From Fortiea contorta PCC 7126 (GTDB lineage: Bacteria; Cyanobacteriota; Cyanobacteriia; Cyanobacteriales; Nostocaceae): a DNA stretch of 64,000 nt. This document shows, in pieces, positions 27,074 to 36,289 of this stretch. The stretch is from positions 2,051,895-2,115,894 of the forward strand of contig NZ_KB235930.1 of assembly GCF_000332295.1 (NCBI RefSeq). Direction: 5' to 3'. The notes beneath the pieces are model-generated. The model was not told the origin of the DNA and did no database searches. It saw only the letters and a list, made by a program, of their open reading frames with translations. The translations under genes were made by a program, and so were the position numbers. Each line of letters starts with the position of its first letter. The first letter of the stretch is position 1.

Positions 27074-27100
27074 GATTGTGTTGTTAATTTACAAATATCG

Positions 27101-28018
27101 CTATGCTTCTAAAGCCGATAAAATGCGATCGCTCAATGACCAACGATTAGAATTAGGTCTAATCCAACGCTTTTCTGCTTCGTTATAATCACGCTGATGT
27201 ATGATTGCAGACATCAAGTCTTTTTTCTGTTGTTCTTTAAGCTGCGATACCATTTTTTCTGCGCCTCGCAATGCACAAGTCTGCTCAAATGCTGTTTCTG
27301 AATTATTAATGATCTGGAGAATTGTATAAAAATAATTTGGATCACCTGACCATTCCACCACAGATAATCCCAGCAATCGTTTACCTTGGTCGCTCGATTT
27401 GAGCAGTTGATTCACTTCCTCACTAGAAAAATTCACCTCTGGCGCTAGTGCTCGCATTCTCCCTGCAATTGACTCCATTTCAAAGGTACGCTTGGCGCCG
27501 GCGGGCATAGTATTTCGTAATTCTTTGTAACGTTGGCTCAAGCGCTCCATTTGCTGTCTAGCTTCGGATATGGGTATCCTTGATGCGTATTCTTTTTGCC
27601 ATTCATGGCGAATTTGGCGCATTTCTAGCTGTTGTTGGGGTGGTGCGACGTCTTCTGCGAGCTTGGTTTGCTCAATCAAAAACCCCAGGGTATCCCCGGT
27701 TAATGACTGTAACATAGGCATCATGCTGGAGCCAGTAATCTCCCCTGCGGGTGTTTTCACTGCTCCCCCAGTTAAAGCAAAAATCTTGAGTACAGATGGT
27801 ACCCAAAGCAATGCTAAAAACACGGCTGTTGTATTTGTAACCTCAAATTTAAATGTTAATTTTTCGTCTTTGTTGATTTGAAAAGTGCTGAGAACGATAA
27901 AAATAGTAGTAATAATTAACCAAGTTTTCGGTATTTGGATAATTTGTTTGAGTAACCAGTCTACAGCCTCTCTAGAAATCTGGTTTTTACCTGTTTCTTT
28001 ATCTGAATTGTCACCCAT
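27101..28018 (-). CDS. Membrane protein with C-terminal helical repeat
   Basis: A 305-residue protein, not recognised as a named family. Two membrane helices at about residues 32-48 and 64-85 are followed by a cytoplasmic helical region. The C-terminal 100 residues (SDQGKRLLGLSVVEWSGDPN onward) look like a short HEAT-type alpha-helical repeat, as found at the ends of cyanobacterial effector or NTPase proteins. It stands 88 bp downstream of the RES gene on the same strand and may be co-transcribed with it. Function unknown. Confidence 0.6.
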   Translation of the reverse strand: MGDNSDKETGKNQISREAVDWLLKQIIQIPKTWLIITTIFIVLSTFQINKDEKLTFKFEVTNTTAVFLALLWVPSVLKIFALTGGAVKTPAGEITGSSMMPMLQSLTGDTLGFLIEQTKLAEDVAPPQQQLEMRQIRHEWQKEYASRIPISEARQQMERLSQRYKELRNTMPAGAKRTFEMESIAGRMRALAPEVNFSSEEVNQLLKSSDQGKRLLGLSVVEWSGDPNYFYTILQIINNSETAFEQTCALRGAEKMVSQLKEQQKKDLMSAIIHQRDYNEAEKRWIRPNSNRWSLSDRILSALEA

Positions 28019-28106
28019 ATTTTTTGATCAAGTTATCTTGATTAGTTGTTTATAGCATTGGGGCGGGAATATACCCAACACCCCAATTCTTTAACCTTAG
28101 CCAGAG

Positions 28107-28778
28107 TTACCAATAACGAATTACCTCTAAATTATTGTCGCTGGCGGCTTTTAAAACTACGCCTCGCAATAATTCATGTTTGAGGGGGAAAACATTTTCT
28201 GGCTCACAGACCATTAAATGTTGAGCGCGTTCATAAAGTGCGATCGCTACTTCATTATTATGAGCATTACAGTAAATCAACCCGTGAATTTCCGAATAAA
28301 TTTCTGGTTGCTCATAAAAATAGCGTGACCAAGCTTGACTCAGACCGCGCTTTTCGGTTTTCGCCAAGGTGGCTTCATTCGCACCAGCACGCATCGCACC
28401 AGCACCGCGAATGTCTAGTAGTTTTAAATTTTGAGTGGGCTTAACTATGGCTACTAGATGGTCTGTAATTTCTACACAACCAACGCTGCCAAAAATTTCT
28501 ACTAGACAACTAGAAAGTTTAGGGGCAACATAATATATACCACGTTCTCGATCGTCGCAGCGCTCACAATCTGATGGTTCATAACAAAAACTAGGACAGT
28601 TACCTCGATGATGATCAAAGCGATGAAGGGGACCCCAAAAACGAAAAGATAAAGCAGTCGGACTATATTCCGTCTGGAATATTCTGACAACTTCCGTGCC
28701 TTTTTTTAGGGTGTACAATTTTGGTTTTGGCTTGCTAAAGCAAGGTGGCGGAACGATTAGCTTAACCACCTCCATCAC
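28107..28778 (-). CDS. RES-domain protein (NAD+-degrading toxin family)
   Basis: A 223-residue RES-domain protein. RES toxins of the Xre-RES systems consume NAD+. Fold landmarks are VVRIFQTEYSPTALSFRFWG (invariant Arg region), GIYYVAPKLSSCLVEIFG (invariant Glu region) and EIHGLIYCNAHNN (conserved Ser/Asn loop). A Cys-rich insert (CPSFCYEPSDCERC) sits between the first two; it is not in the compact toxins and may bind metal. A possible cognate antitoxin of the MbcA/ParS/Xre type is encoded upstream on the same strand at 29330-29947, but 551 bp away rather than directly adjacent. Confidence 0.7.
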   Translation of the reverse strand: MMEVVKLIVPPPCFSKPKPKLYTLKKGTEVVRIFQTEYSPTALSFRFWGPLHRFDHHRGNCPSFCYEPSDCERCDDRERGIYYVAPKLSSCLVEIFGSVGCVEITDHLVAIVKPTQNLKLLDIRGAGAMRAGANEATLAKTEKRGLSQAWSRYFYEQPEIYSEIHGLIYCNAHNNEVAIALYERAQHLMVCEPENVFPLKHELLRGVVLKAASDNNLEVIRYW

Positions 28779-29329
28779 TCCTCATCTAATTAACTGACAA
28801 CAACAGAATACTTCAGGTTTCCGATTTTCCAGATTTCTATAGACCAGCACATTCAACCTTATATATTGCAACATTCACTGGTCTTCTACGTGTTTCCGGA
28901 AGGTTTAAGTTTTGTAAGTGTGATTCCCTATACTGTTGTCAGTTTTTCACTTTAGCAGATAGATGACAATTACCCCGAAGGATAATGTTGGTGGTTGACA
29001 AATAGGGGCTGGGGGTTGGGGATTTTAGGACATCAACAGAAAACCTTTTGCATAAATGTTTTTTGGCGTTGCTGAATTGACATATGAATTTATCTCACGC
29101 ATAGACGCGGAGCGGCTTCCCGCAGGGTAGGCGCAAAGGCGCAGAGAGGAGGACGCAAGGAAAGACCTAATCCCTAATCCCTCATCTCTCATCCCTAATC
29201 CCTCATCCCTAACTCCTAATCCCTAACCCCTAACCCCTGCTAAAAAAATTGAACCACAAATGAACGCAGAATGGAGTCTGTGTTGATCTGTGGTTCTTAA
29301 TTGTTTGTCAAGTTTTTAAATAAATTGAT
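28779..29329 (-). repeat. Repeat-rich spacer between RES and Xre-like genes
   Basis: The 551-bp gap holds a mutated GCGGCTTGCCGC-type unit (29101-29131), a GCGCAAAGGCGCAGAG segment, and about ten CCCTAAY heptamers (29166-29238). No coding segment was found. The density of dispersed repeats suggests that insertions have lengthened this spacer. Confidence 0.65.
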
Positions 29330-29947
29330 CTAGAAAATTCCCACTGTTTGCGCTTCAGCAATCACGTCGTTGATTTGACCTAATTTCAAAGCTTCTACGG
29401 GGGTAAGTTTATTTAAAGCTGCGTTGGGTCTAGTCAACCATGTAATTTTTGATAAAGCTGGAACCTTCAACGCTTTTAAAACATCTGGTAGTCCAGCAAT
29501 TACGCCGTCTGGCCCTTCAGGATCAAATTGCCAAGCGGGAAATTTCCAAACTCCGTTATCTTGGGCGGCGATTAAGCAATTTTTGCGGAGACGGTCATGG
29601 GGGGTTTGTCGAGTGGTATTGAGCAATTCGGCTACTTGTGGCGCTGTTATTGAAGACTTGAGCAGTTCTTGTCTCCATTTAAAGTTTCTGGCGAGGGTAG
29701 CAAATTCTAATCTAGTGTGTTCTTCATCACTGATACTCTTAGCGCCCAATTTAGCAGCAAAATTTGTTTCAGCCTGAGAGTATTTTGGGTTGGTCAGAGT
29801 GGTTTCTAGATTTTCGGCTAAACATTTAATTTCTTCAGGCTGTAAAGAATTTAGATAATCTTGAAATCCTAGTGCTATGCGCTCTAGTGCGTCTTGCATT
29901 ACGTCTTTTGCGGAAGGAGCGTCTATGGTGACGTTAATTCCAGTCAT
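29330..29947 (-). CDS. MbcA/ParS/Xre-like putative antitoxin
   Basis: A 205-residue protein. The C-terminus (LTRPNAALNKLTPVEALKLG, then QINDVIAEAQ) matches the pattern of the MbcA/ParS/Xre toxin-binding domain (DUF2384), where a Pro-Asn-xx-Leu turn and a P-x-E-hh-x-x-G helix are typical. The middle has a helix-turn-helix-like stretch (ITAPQVAELLNTTRQTPHDR). The N-terminal 80 residues are helical and not part of the family core. It could be the antitoxin for the downstream RES protein. A Shine-Dalgarno-like AGGAGG precedes the ATG. Confidence 0.6.
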   Translation of the reverse strand: MTGINVTIDAPSAKDVMQDALERIALGFQDYLNSLQPEEIKCLAENLETTLTNPKYSQAETNFAAKLGAKSISDEEHTRLEFATLARNFKWRQELLKSSITAPQVAELLNTTRQTPHDRLRKNCLIAAQDNGVWKFPAWQFDPEGPDGVIAGLPDVLKALKVPALSKITWLTRPNAALNKLTPVEALKLGQINDVIAEAQTVGIF

Positions 29948-30143
29948 AATACCTCCTTAAGCAACTGTCTATCATAGTATTAACTCAGATAATGTAAGAG
30001 ATGTCAAATAAGCTAGATTTCTAGATTCGCATTTTTTGGTGTGATTTACAGCTGGGTTTGTGGATGATTTGTGAATGACTTGTGCATGAGTTGTGCATGA
30101 GTTATTTTGTCTATATCAATAGATATATAGGTGATGGAGTAGA

Positions 30144-31586
30144 ATGAGTGGGCGATCGCTCCAAGCATCCACCGAGGGAATTAATAAAGCGAAAGCGGCG
30201 CTAATTAGTCATTCTTTGACGCAGCAGGGTTTAGCTGGGGAATTAGGGATTAGTCGTCAACCAATCACTAAGTTTTTTCAAGGTAAACCGATTGACCGCT
30301 ATATTTTTGTGACAATTTGCGAAAAGCTCGACCTTGACTGGGAAGAGATTGTGACTGGGTTATCATTCCCGGAAATGGAAACAGCTGCGAGCATTTCTGA
30401 GATTGAGGCTTTGGTGCAGACTACGCGAGAAAAAGTTTTTGAGAGTATTTACAGGCGTTGTGGTGTGATGCGGGTGCTGAGTATGGAACAGCCGATGCGA
30501 TTGGAAGATATCTACACCGATGTTGATATTTTAGAACGGGTGACTAGTCGCAGACGATTAAGTGTGGCGCAACTGTTAGAAAATGTTGACTTACCGCAGA
30601 AACGGTTTCCGGGAATAGAGGTGGTGGAACGGGACGACAAGCTGATGATTTTGGGTAAACCGGGAACAGGTAAAACCATATTTTTGAAATGGCTGGCGCT
30701 GTTGTGTAACTGGGGTGAATGGAAAAGCGCGAGCGTACCAATTTTTATCACCCTTAAAGATTTTGCTGAGACGAGGGGACAGCCAAGCTTACTGGAATAT
30801 ATTGCAACTCAGTGGGCTGAGTGTGGAGTTGTGACAATCCCAGTCACAGAAACTCTGCTCAATCAGGGACGGGGAATGGTGTTGCTGGATGGGTTAGATG
30901 CGGTGAGGGAAGGTGATATTGAGCGAGTGTTGCGAGAAATTCGCCAATTTACAGCGCGGTTTTATCGGAATTGGTTAGCGATCGCTACTCAAATTGCATC
31001 TCAAGAATACATTTTTGAACAATTCACTGAAGTGGAAATTGCTGATTTTAATTATCAGCAGATTACTGACTTTGTGAGCAAGTGGTTTTCATCCCAAGAG
31101 CCAGAAAAAACAGCAAATTTTCTGAATGAATTAAGAGCAAATTTGCCACTGCAACAACTAGCAACTAATCCTTTAATTCTCACTTTATTGTGCTTAATGT
31201 TTACAGATAAAGGTAGTTTTTACGGACAGTTTGGGGAAATTTATCAAGAAGCGCTAGATATATTTTTGCATAAATGGGATGCTCAACGCCATATAGAGCG
31301 ATCGCCAATTATTCAACAATTTTCCCGACAGCAACAGCAAGATTTACTCGCTCAGATTGCCCGGCTTACTTGGCAACAAAGCCAGTACTTTTTTCCCAAA
31401 ACATTGATTGCCGCACAAATTACTGAATATCTTCATCATTTGGGAAATTGCACAACTGATAGTGAAACGATTTTGAAATCGCTGATGGAGAGTAAAGGGT
31501 TATTAGTTGAGCAAGCAGTGGGTATTTACTCTTTTGCCCATTTTGCTTTTCAGCAATATTTAGCTGAGAAAAACTCGGCTAGTTGA
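30144..31586 (+). CDS. HTH-NACHT NTPase, short and degenerate
   Basis: A 480-residue STAND NTPase related to bacterial NLR-like (bNACHT) proteins. An Xre-type HTH occupies residues about 17-70 (LTQQGLAGELGISRQPITKF). NACHT follows with Walker A GKPGTGKT (about 171-178) and Walker B VLLDGLDAV (about 246). The usual acidic residue after GLD is Ala here. The sensor-1 segment reads IATQIASQEY instead of the common T(S/C)R pattern. The protein stops right after the winged-helix motif FAHFAFQQYLAEK, with no C-terminal sensor repeats. Either a minimal regulator or a truncated, decaying NLR. Confidence 0.75.
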   Translation: MSGRSLQASTEGINKAKAALISHSLTQQGLAGELGISRQPITKFFQGKPIDRYIFVTICEKLDLDWEEIVTGLSFPEMETAASISEIEALVQTTREKVFESIYRRCGVMRVLSMEQPMRLEDIYTDVDILERVTSRRRLSVAQLLENVDLPQKRFPGIEVVERDDKLMILGKPGTGKTIFLKWLALLCNWGEWKSASVPIFITLKDFAETRGQPSLLEYIATQWAECGVVTIPVTETLLNQGRGMVLLDGLDAVREGDIERVLREIRQFTARFYRNWLAIATQIASQEYIFEQFTEVEIADFNYQQITDFVSKWFSSQEPEKTANFLNELRANLPLQQLATNPLILTLLCLMFTDKGSFYGQFGEIYQEALDIFLHKWDAQRHIERSPIIQQFSRQQQQDLLAQIARLTWQQSQYFFPKTLIAAQITEYLHHLGNCTTDSETILKSLMESKGLLVEQAVGIYSFAHFAFQQYLAEKNSAS

Positions 31587-31619
31587 GCAAAATTTGCCTG
31601 TTTCTTGTTTCCTACTATA

Positions 31620-32498
31620 CTACTCCCATCGCCCTTCTTCCCAAGCTTTAATCGCATAAAATACAGAAGAATAATCATCATTAGCAAACGACATTTTCAT
31701 CGCTGCTTGTAGAATTTGTCTCACCCCTTTAATACTACTGATATCTAAATCAACTGATTTGGCTTCAGAGATAAATAAATCTGTATCTTTGAGCAAATGT
31801 TTAGTTGGAAAATTGGCATTAGCAAAATTACCATCTAACATTCTTGTCAGTTTCTTGTCAAAAGTAGGTGCATATAAAGCACTTTCTCGGAGAATTTGCA
31901 TAAACACTTCTGCGTCTATACCTTGACGCTGGACAAAAGCTAAACTGAGAGCAAAGCTAGTGGTGAGAGATGCAATAAGTTGGTTGAGGGCTAATTTCAA
32001 AGCGGCTGCAGTTCCGACATTTCCTATCAGTTTGGGTTCTGGGCCGAAGTGTCGCAATAATCGAAAGTGACGCTGGAATTGTTCTTCTTTCGCACCCACC
32101 ATGACAATTAAATTACCTGCTTGCGCTTCTGGGATGCTTCCCAATACAGGCGCTTCTAAATATTCACCACCTGCAGCTACTACCGCATCTCTAATTTCTT
32201 GGCTTTCGGTGGGGGTAATTGTCCCCATTTGAATGACAGTACGCCCGGAAAGGGTGTGCCAAGAAGTATCGGAAAGCAACACACTATAAATAGCCGCCGT
32301 GTTAGTGAGCATGAGAATTATGCAATCAGCCGCACGAATTGCATGGCGGGGATGTGTTGCAATTTCTGCACCAGCTGCTTGTAGTGGTGCTAATTTTTCT
32401 GGGGTGCGGTTGTATGCAATTAATTCTACATTTGCGGCTAACAACCTTTGAGCCATTGGTAGACCCATCAATCCAGTTCCCAGAAATGCCACCTTCAT
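31620..32498 (-). CDS. 3-hydroxyisobutyrate dehydrogenase-family oxidoreductase
   Basis: A 292-residue beta-hydroxyacid dehydrogenase (GLYR/HIBADH family). The NAD(P)-binding motif GTGLMGLPMA is at the N-terminus and NRTPEK follows beta-2, which favours NADP. The substrate-binding segment is EAPVLGSIPEA, and the catalytic Lys is in ALKLALNQL. Such enzymes often act on succinic semialdehyde, glyoxylate or tartronate semialdehyde. Substrate not determinable. It is convergent with the NACHT gene. Confidence 0.85.
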   Translation of the reverse strand: MKVAFLGTGLMGLPMAQRLLAANVELIAYNRTPEKLAPLQAAGAEIATHPRHAIRAADCIILMLTNTAAIYSVLLSDTSWHTLSGRTVIQMGTITPTESQEIRDAVVAAGGEYLEAPVLGSIPEAQAGNLIVMVGAKEEQFQRHFRLLRHFGPEPKLIGNVGTAAALKLALNQLIASLTTSFALSLAFVQRQGIDAEVFMQILRESALYAPTFDKKLTRMLDGNFANANFPTKHLLKDTDLFISEAKSVDLDISSIKGVRQILQAAMKMSFANDDYSSVFYAIKAWEEGRWE

Positions 32499-32683
32499 GT
32501 TTACGTTCCTTTAATACAGCAATCGCGTTTCTATGATTTAGTCAACGGTGAACAGTTATCAGTGAGGAGGATTGGGGGCTAGTACAAAAGGCTGAAGTAT
32601 AAAGTCTAAAGTATGAAATAAAGAAACCCTTTATTTATCACCCGTTACCTACTCAACTGATAACTGGTTTTCACATTTGGTAA

Positions 32684-32779
32684 TTAGCCACCTGCGGCAA
32701 ATGTTGCCATAATTATGACCGACAGTAAAATCCCAGGCGTGAGTAAGGTTGCTAGCATTAACAGATCGTGAGTATTCAT
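32684..32779 (-). CDS. Candidate 31-residue membrane microprotein
   Basis: An ATG at 32779 opens a 31-codon frame ending in TAA at 32684. The product starts MNTHDLLMLATLLTPGIL and ends ATFAAGG: a short polar N-terminus and one membrane helix, in the style of the small single-helix subunits of cyanobacterial thylakoid complexes. I could not match it to a named Psa, Psb, Pet or Ndh subunit. The only support is its hydrophobic pattern and position in an otherwise empty 385-bp gap (32499-32883). No strong Shine-Dalgarno sequence is visible. Confidence 0.45.
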   Translation of the reverse strand: MNTHDLLMLATLLTPGILLSVIIMATFAAGG

Positions 32780-32883
32780 GATTGCTACTTTGGGAGTGGT
32801 TTTGTTTTCACTGTAATCACTGTTATGCTAGTTCATTCAGACTAACGCTGCCTTAATAGAGTTTTAATTTTTAAGTGTTACTT

Positions 32884-34098
32884 TTACTCTGGCACAGTTA
32901 AGCCTTTGAGGGGTTGGGATATTTGTTTTTGTGTCAATCCTTTGCTTTGAACCAGGACGCCAAAACTCCCTAAACCGGAAGGGTCAATCAGTTGGTGGAG
33001 TGCTTCGCGCCGTTGGAGTAACTGGGAAAGGGATTGTTGTTGATGAGAAAGAGCGGCTATCCTTTGGCTTAATCCCAAGACCATCAAAAATAATCCCTGC
33101 TGCGTCAAACCGACTAGATTTAAACCACAGCGATCGCCCCATTTCTCTAAGGCTGTAAAATCAACGTGGGCGGTGATGTCTTGTTGCCCAATGTTAACGT
33201 AAGGGTTGTGATGGTGACGATGCTGATAGTAGCACTGTAGTGTTCCCTGCGATCGCCTGGGATTGTAATAACGACTTGCAGGGTAGCCATAATCAATAGT
33301 TAGCACATATCCGCTCTGTAAGCGGTCTGCTACTATACTCAACCAGTCCAAAGCAGCCAAATTAATTTCACTCCTGTAACCTTCTTCATAAACACTCTGA
33401 GTCAAATCAATTCCCACTAAATCAAAATACTCAGCTAATCGTGGTGTCGAAGCTTCACCTGTCACCTCAATAAATGACGGTGTGGACTGGGAAAGCAAAT
33501 TTTCCCCCTTTTTTTGCACTGTTACATAAATCTCTCGCAGTTCTCCCCCTATCAACGTGAACTGATGGACAGGGAAAGCATCGACTAATTCGTTGGAGAA
33601 AAAGCAACCAGTGATAGAGTTGGGCGGGATGTCTTCAAGATTGCACCAACGCACAGGTAAATCTCGCAAGCGTTGCTGTTGTTCTTGTCTTAAAGTGGGG
33701 GATTTTTCAACAATTACATACTCTAAAATGGCAAACAAATCTGGATGATGTCGCTGATGGTATGTGAGGATATGGGTTGCTAGCAATCCTTGACCTGCGC
33801 CCATTTCTACCAGGAAAAAAGGTACAGGACGCTCTAAAATTTCCCACATCTGGGCAAATTGTACCGCCAGTAACTCCCCAAAATCAGCCCCAAGGTGAAC
33901 AGAAGTGAAAAAATCGCCGCCTTTCAACCCCAATTTGACGGCGCTGGAATAGTAACCGTGTTCAGGGTTGTATAAAACCATGTCCATGTATTCAGCAAAG
34001 GTAATTCGCTGTTGGGGACTGTCGGCGATGTGGTTGGCTATAGCTAAACACAGTGCTGGATTGAAAGCCATAAACTTGATAGATTCTGGAATAATCAT
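32884..34098 (-). CDS. MidA/NDUFAF7-family SAM methyltransferase
   Basis: A 404-residue class I methyltransferase of the MidA family (DUF185). The N-terminal region ITFAEYMDMVLYNPEHGYYS is diagnostic. The SAM motif is LVEMGAGQGLLATHIL, followed by FFSNELVDAFPVHQF and LTIDYGYPA. The eukaryotic homologue dimethylates an arginine of a complex I subunit. In cyanobacteria an NDH-1 target is a natural but untested idea. The C-terminal helices (SQLLQRREALHQLID) are usual for the family. Confidence 0.88.
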   Translation of the reverse strand: MIIPESIKFMAFNPALCLAIANHIADSPQQRITFAEYMDMVLYNPEHGYYSSAVKLGLKGGDFFTSVHLGADFGELLAVQFAQMWEILERPVPFFLVEMGAGQGLLATHILTYHQRHHPDLFAILEYVIVEKSPTLRQEQQQRLRDLPVRWCNLEDIPPNSITGCFFSNELVDAFPVHQFTLIGGELREIYVTVQKKGENLLSQSTPSFIEVTGEASTPRLAEYFDLVGIDLTQSVYEEGYRSEINLAALDWLSIVADRLQSGYVLTIDYGYPASRYYNPRRSQGTLQCYYQHRHHHNPYVNIGQQDITAHVDFTALEKWGDRCGLNLVGLTQQGLFLMVLGLSQRIAALSHQQQSLSQLLQRREALHQLIDPSGLGSFGVLVQSKGLTQKQISQPLKGLTVPE

Positions 34099-34294
34099 AT
34101 AGCGATCGCTCTATTTTCTGACTATTCCCAGTTCTCAGCCTGATGTTTCTCACTCCTCGCTAACAACACCGCATTCTTGACCTGTAACCAGCAATGTTAA
34201 TAATCTGTTCTAGAGTCGAGTGTGATTACGGAAAAGTTGTAGATTAATTTTGCGGCAGTGACGAAATTTTGGATGTTGTAGAGGAGTTACGGAA

Positions 34295-35206
34295 ATGATT
34301 GACCATGATTGTTTGTTCAAAGAATTGATTTCCACATTTTTTGTGGAATTTTTAGATTTATTTCTGCCGCAAGTAGCGAGCCAAATAGACCGCGATTCAA
34401 TTCAGTTTTTGCCACAATAGGTATTTAATGATGTCACTTCTGGAGAAAAGAAAGAAATTGATTTGTTAGCACAGGTTAAATATCAACAGCAGGAAACTTA
34501 TTTTTTAATTCATGTCGAAAATCAATCTTACAATCAGTCTGAACTTGCCAAGCGGATTTTTAAATATTTTGCTCGACTGTATGAAAAATATGATTTACCG
34601 ATTTATCCGGTGGTAATTTTTTCATTTGATGAACCGAAACGCCCAGAACCACAAAATTATCGAGTTGCTTTTGCTGATTTAAATGTGCTCGATTTTAATT
34701 TTGCTGCTATTCAACTAAATCAGCTCAGTTGGCGAGATTATTTAACTCAACAAAATCCAGTAGCTGCAGCTTTGATGGCAAAAATGAATATTCCCCGCTC
34801 AGAACGTCCACAGGTGAAGGCGGAATGTTTGCGGTTGCTGACCACACTTAGGTTAAATCCAGCAAAAATGCAATTAATTTCTGGGTTTGTGGATGTGTAT
34901 TTGAATTTGAATAAAGCTGAAGAAGAAGTGTTTAAAGCGACAGCCGATAGAATGGGATTAAACAACGAAGAGGTATATATGGAAATAATAACAAGTTGGG
35001 CAAGAGAAGGTTTGGAAAGAGGTCTTCAAGAAGGTTTGGAAAGAGGTCTTCAAGAAGGTCTTCAAGAAGGTCGTCAGCAAGCACAAGAAGAGATTGCACT
35101 AAATTTACTCCGCAGGGGGATGACAATAGAAGAAACTGTAGAAATTACTGGGTTAGCTGTGGAACGAGTGCGGGAGTTACAGGCGCGGTTACAAACGGAA
35201 AATTAA
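34295..35206 (+). pseudogene. Rpn/PD-(D/E)XK-type gene with in-frame TAG
   Basis: The ATG at 34295 opens a frame (MIDHDCLFKELISTFFVEFL) that reaches a TAG at 34418-34420 and continues without frameshift to 35206. Downstream, EIDLLAQV and FLIHVENQS are the acidic and ExQ motifs of the Rpn-type/PD-(D/E)XK transposase-like nucleases. Residues after about 215 are a Gly/Leu/Glu/Arg repeat (RGLQEGLERG) and a small HTH-like tail. One base change at the TAG (probably from Glu or Gln) would restore a 303-residue protein. If translated, the downstream part would need its own start, and no good one with a ribosome site is evident. Confidence 0.75.
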
Positions 35207-35282
35207 GGAATAGGGCGGACATTACCCGCAAAATTAAAGTTACCAAAATTATGCATCTATCTCTAGCCTGGAGGAAAGAGTC

Positions 35283-36284
35283 GTGAAAGCAGCCTTGATG
35301 ACAGCAGCGGGTAATTCCGGGGTGTTGCAATTACAAGAAGTCCCTCAACCTACGCCAAAAAGCACCGAACTTTTAATTCGCTTAGTCGCAGCTGGTGTCA
35401 ATCCCATTGATACCAAACTGCGTCACCGGGGTACATTCTACCCCCAGCAAATGCCGGCTATTTTGGGATGTGACGGTGCTGGTATTGTGGAAAAAGTAGG
35501 TGCTGATGTGCGAAATTTTCGTCCAGGAGACGCCGTATATTTTTGCTATGGTGGCTTAGGTGCACATCAAGGAAATTACGCAGAATATAACGTTGTTGAT
35601 GAGCGATTCGTAGCCCGTAAACCTTCTTCCATAACCTTTGCAGAAGCTGCTGCTGCACCTCTAGTATTAATCACCGCTTGGGAAGCTTTATACGAACGAG
35701 GAAGATTAGAACCCAGAGAAAAAGTATTAATTCATGCTGGTGCTGGAGGCGTTGGACATGTAGCAATTCAACTAGCAAAACTCAAAGGTGCTGGTGTTGC
35801 CACCACCGTCAGTTCACAGGAAAAGGCGAATTTTGTCAAGCAATTAGGTGCTGACGAAATCATTTTTTACCAACAAACAGACTTTGTACAGGCGGCTTTA
35901 AATTGGACTAATGGCGAGGGTGTGGATTTGGCTTTTGACACTGTTGGTGGTGAAACCTTTGACAAAACCTTCCCCGCAGTCAGGATGTACGGCGATATCG
36001 TGACGATTTTAGAACCACCAGCCAACACCAATTGGAAAATCGCTAGAAATCGCAATCTCCGCATCAGCTTAGAATTAATGTTGACACCGATGCTGCAAGG
36101 AATCACTGAAAGTTCACAGCACCAAGCAGAAATCCTCGCACAATCTGCAACTTGGATGGATGAAGGTAAGTTAAAAATCCATGTTAGTCACAAGTTTTCC
36201 CTCGCGGAAGCAGCAAAAGCTCACCAATTAATCGAAAATGGCTCTATCACAGGTAAAATTGTTCTGCTGATTGCCGATGAATAA
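35283..36284 (+). CDS. Zn-independent MDR-family quinone/alcohol reductase
   Basis: A 333-residue medium-chain dehydrogenase/reductase of the quinone oxidoreductase type. The N-terminal substrate domain has LRLVAAGVNPIDTK-like sequence (RLVAAGVNPIDTKLR) and GCDGAGIVEKVG. The NADPH motif AGAGGVGHVAIQLAK is at about residues 158-172. Structural Zn cysteines are lacking, so a zinc-free NADPH-dependent reductase is likely. The start is GTG at 35283, fixed by GGAGG at 35271-35275. The substrate is unknown. Confidence 0.85.
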   Translation: MKAALMTAAGNSGVLQLQEVPQPTPKSTELLIRLVAAGVNPIDTKLRHRGTFYPQQMPAILGCDGAGIVEKVGADVRNFRPGDAVYFCYGGLGAHQGNYAEYNVVDERFVARKPSSITFAEAAAAPLVLITAWEALYERGRLEPREKVLIHAGAGGVGHVAIQLAKLKGAGVATTVSSQEKANFVKQLGADEIIFYQQTDFVQAALNWTNGEGVDLAFDTVGGETFDKTFPAVRMYGDIVTILEPPANTNWKIARNRNLRISLELMLTPMLQGITESSQHQAEILAQSATWMDEGKLKIHVSHKFSLAEAAKAHQLIENGSITGKIVLLIADE

Positions 36285-36289
36285 TTAAT

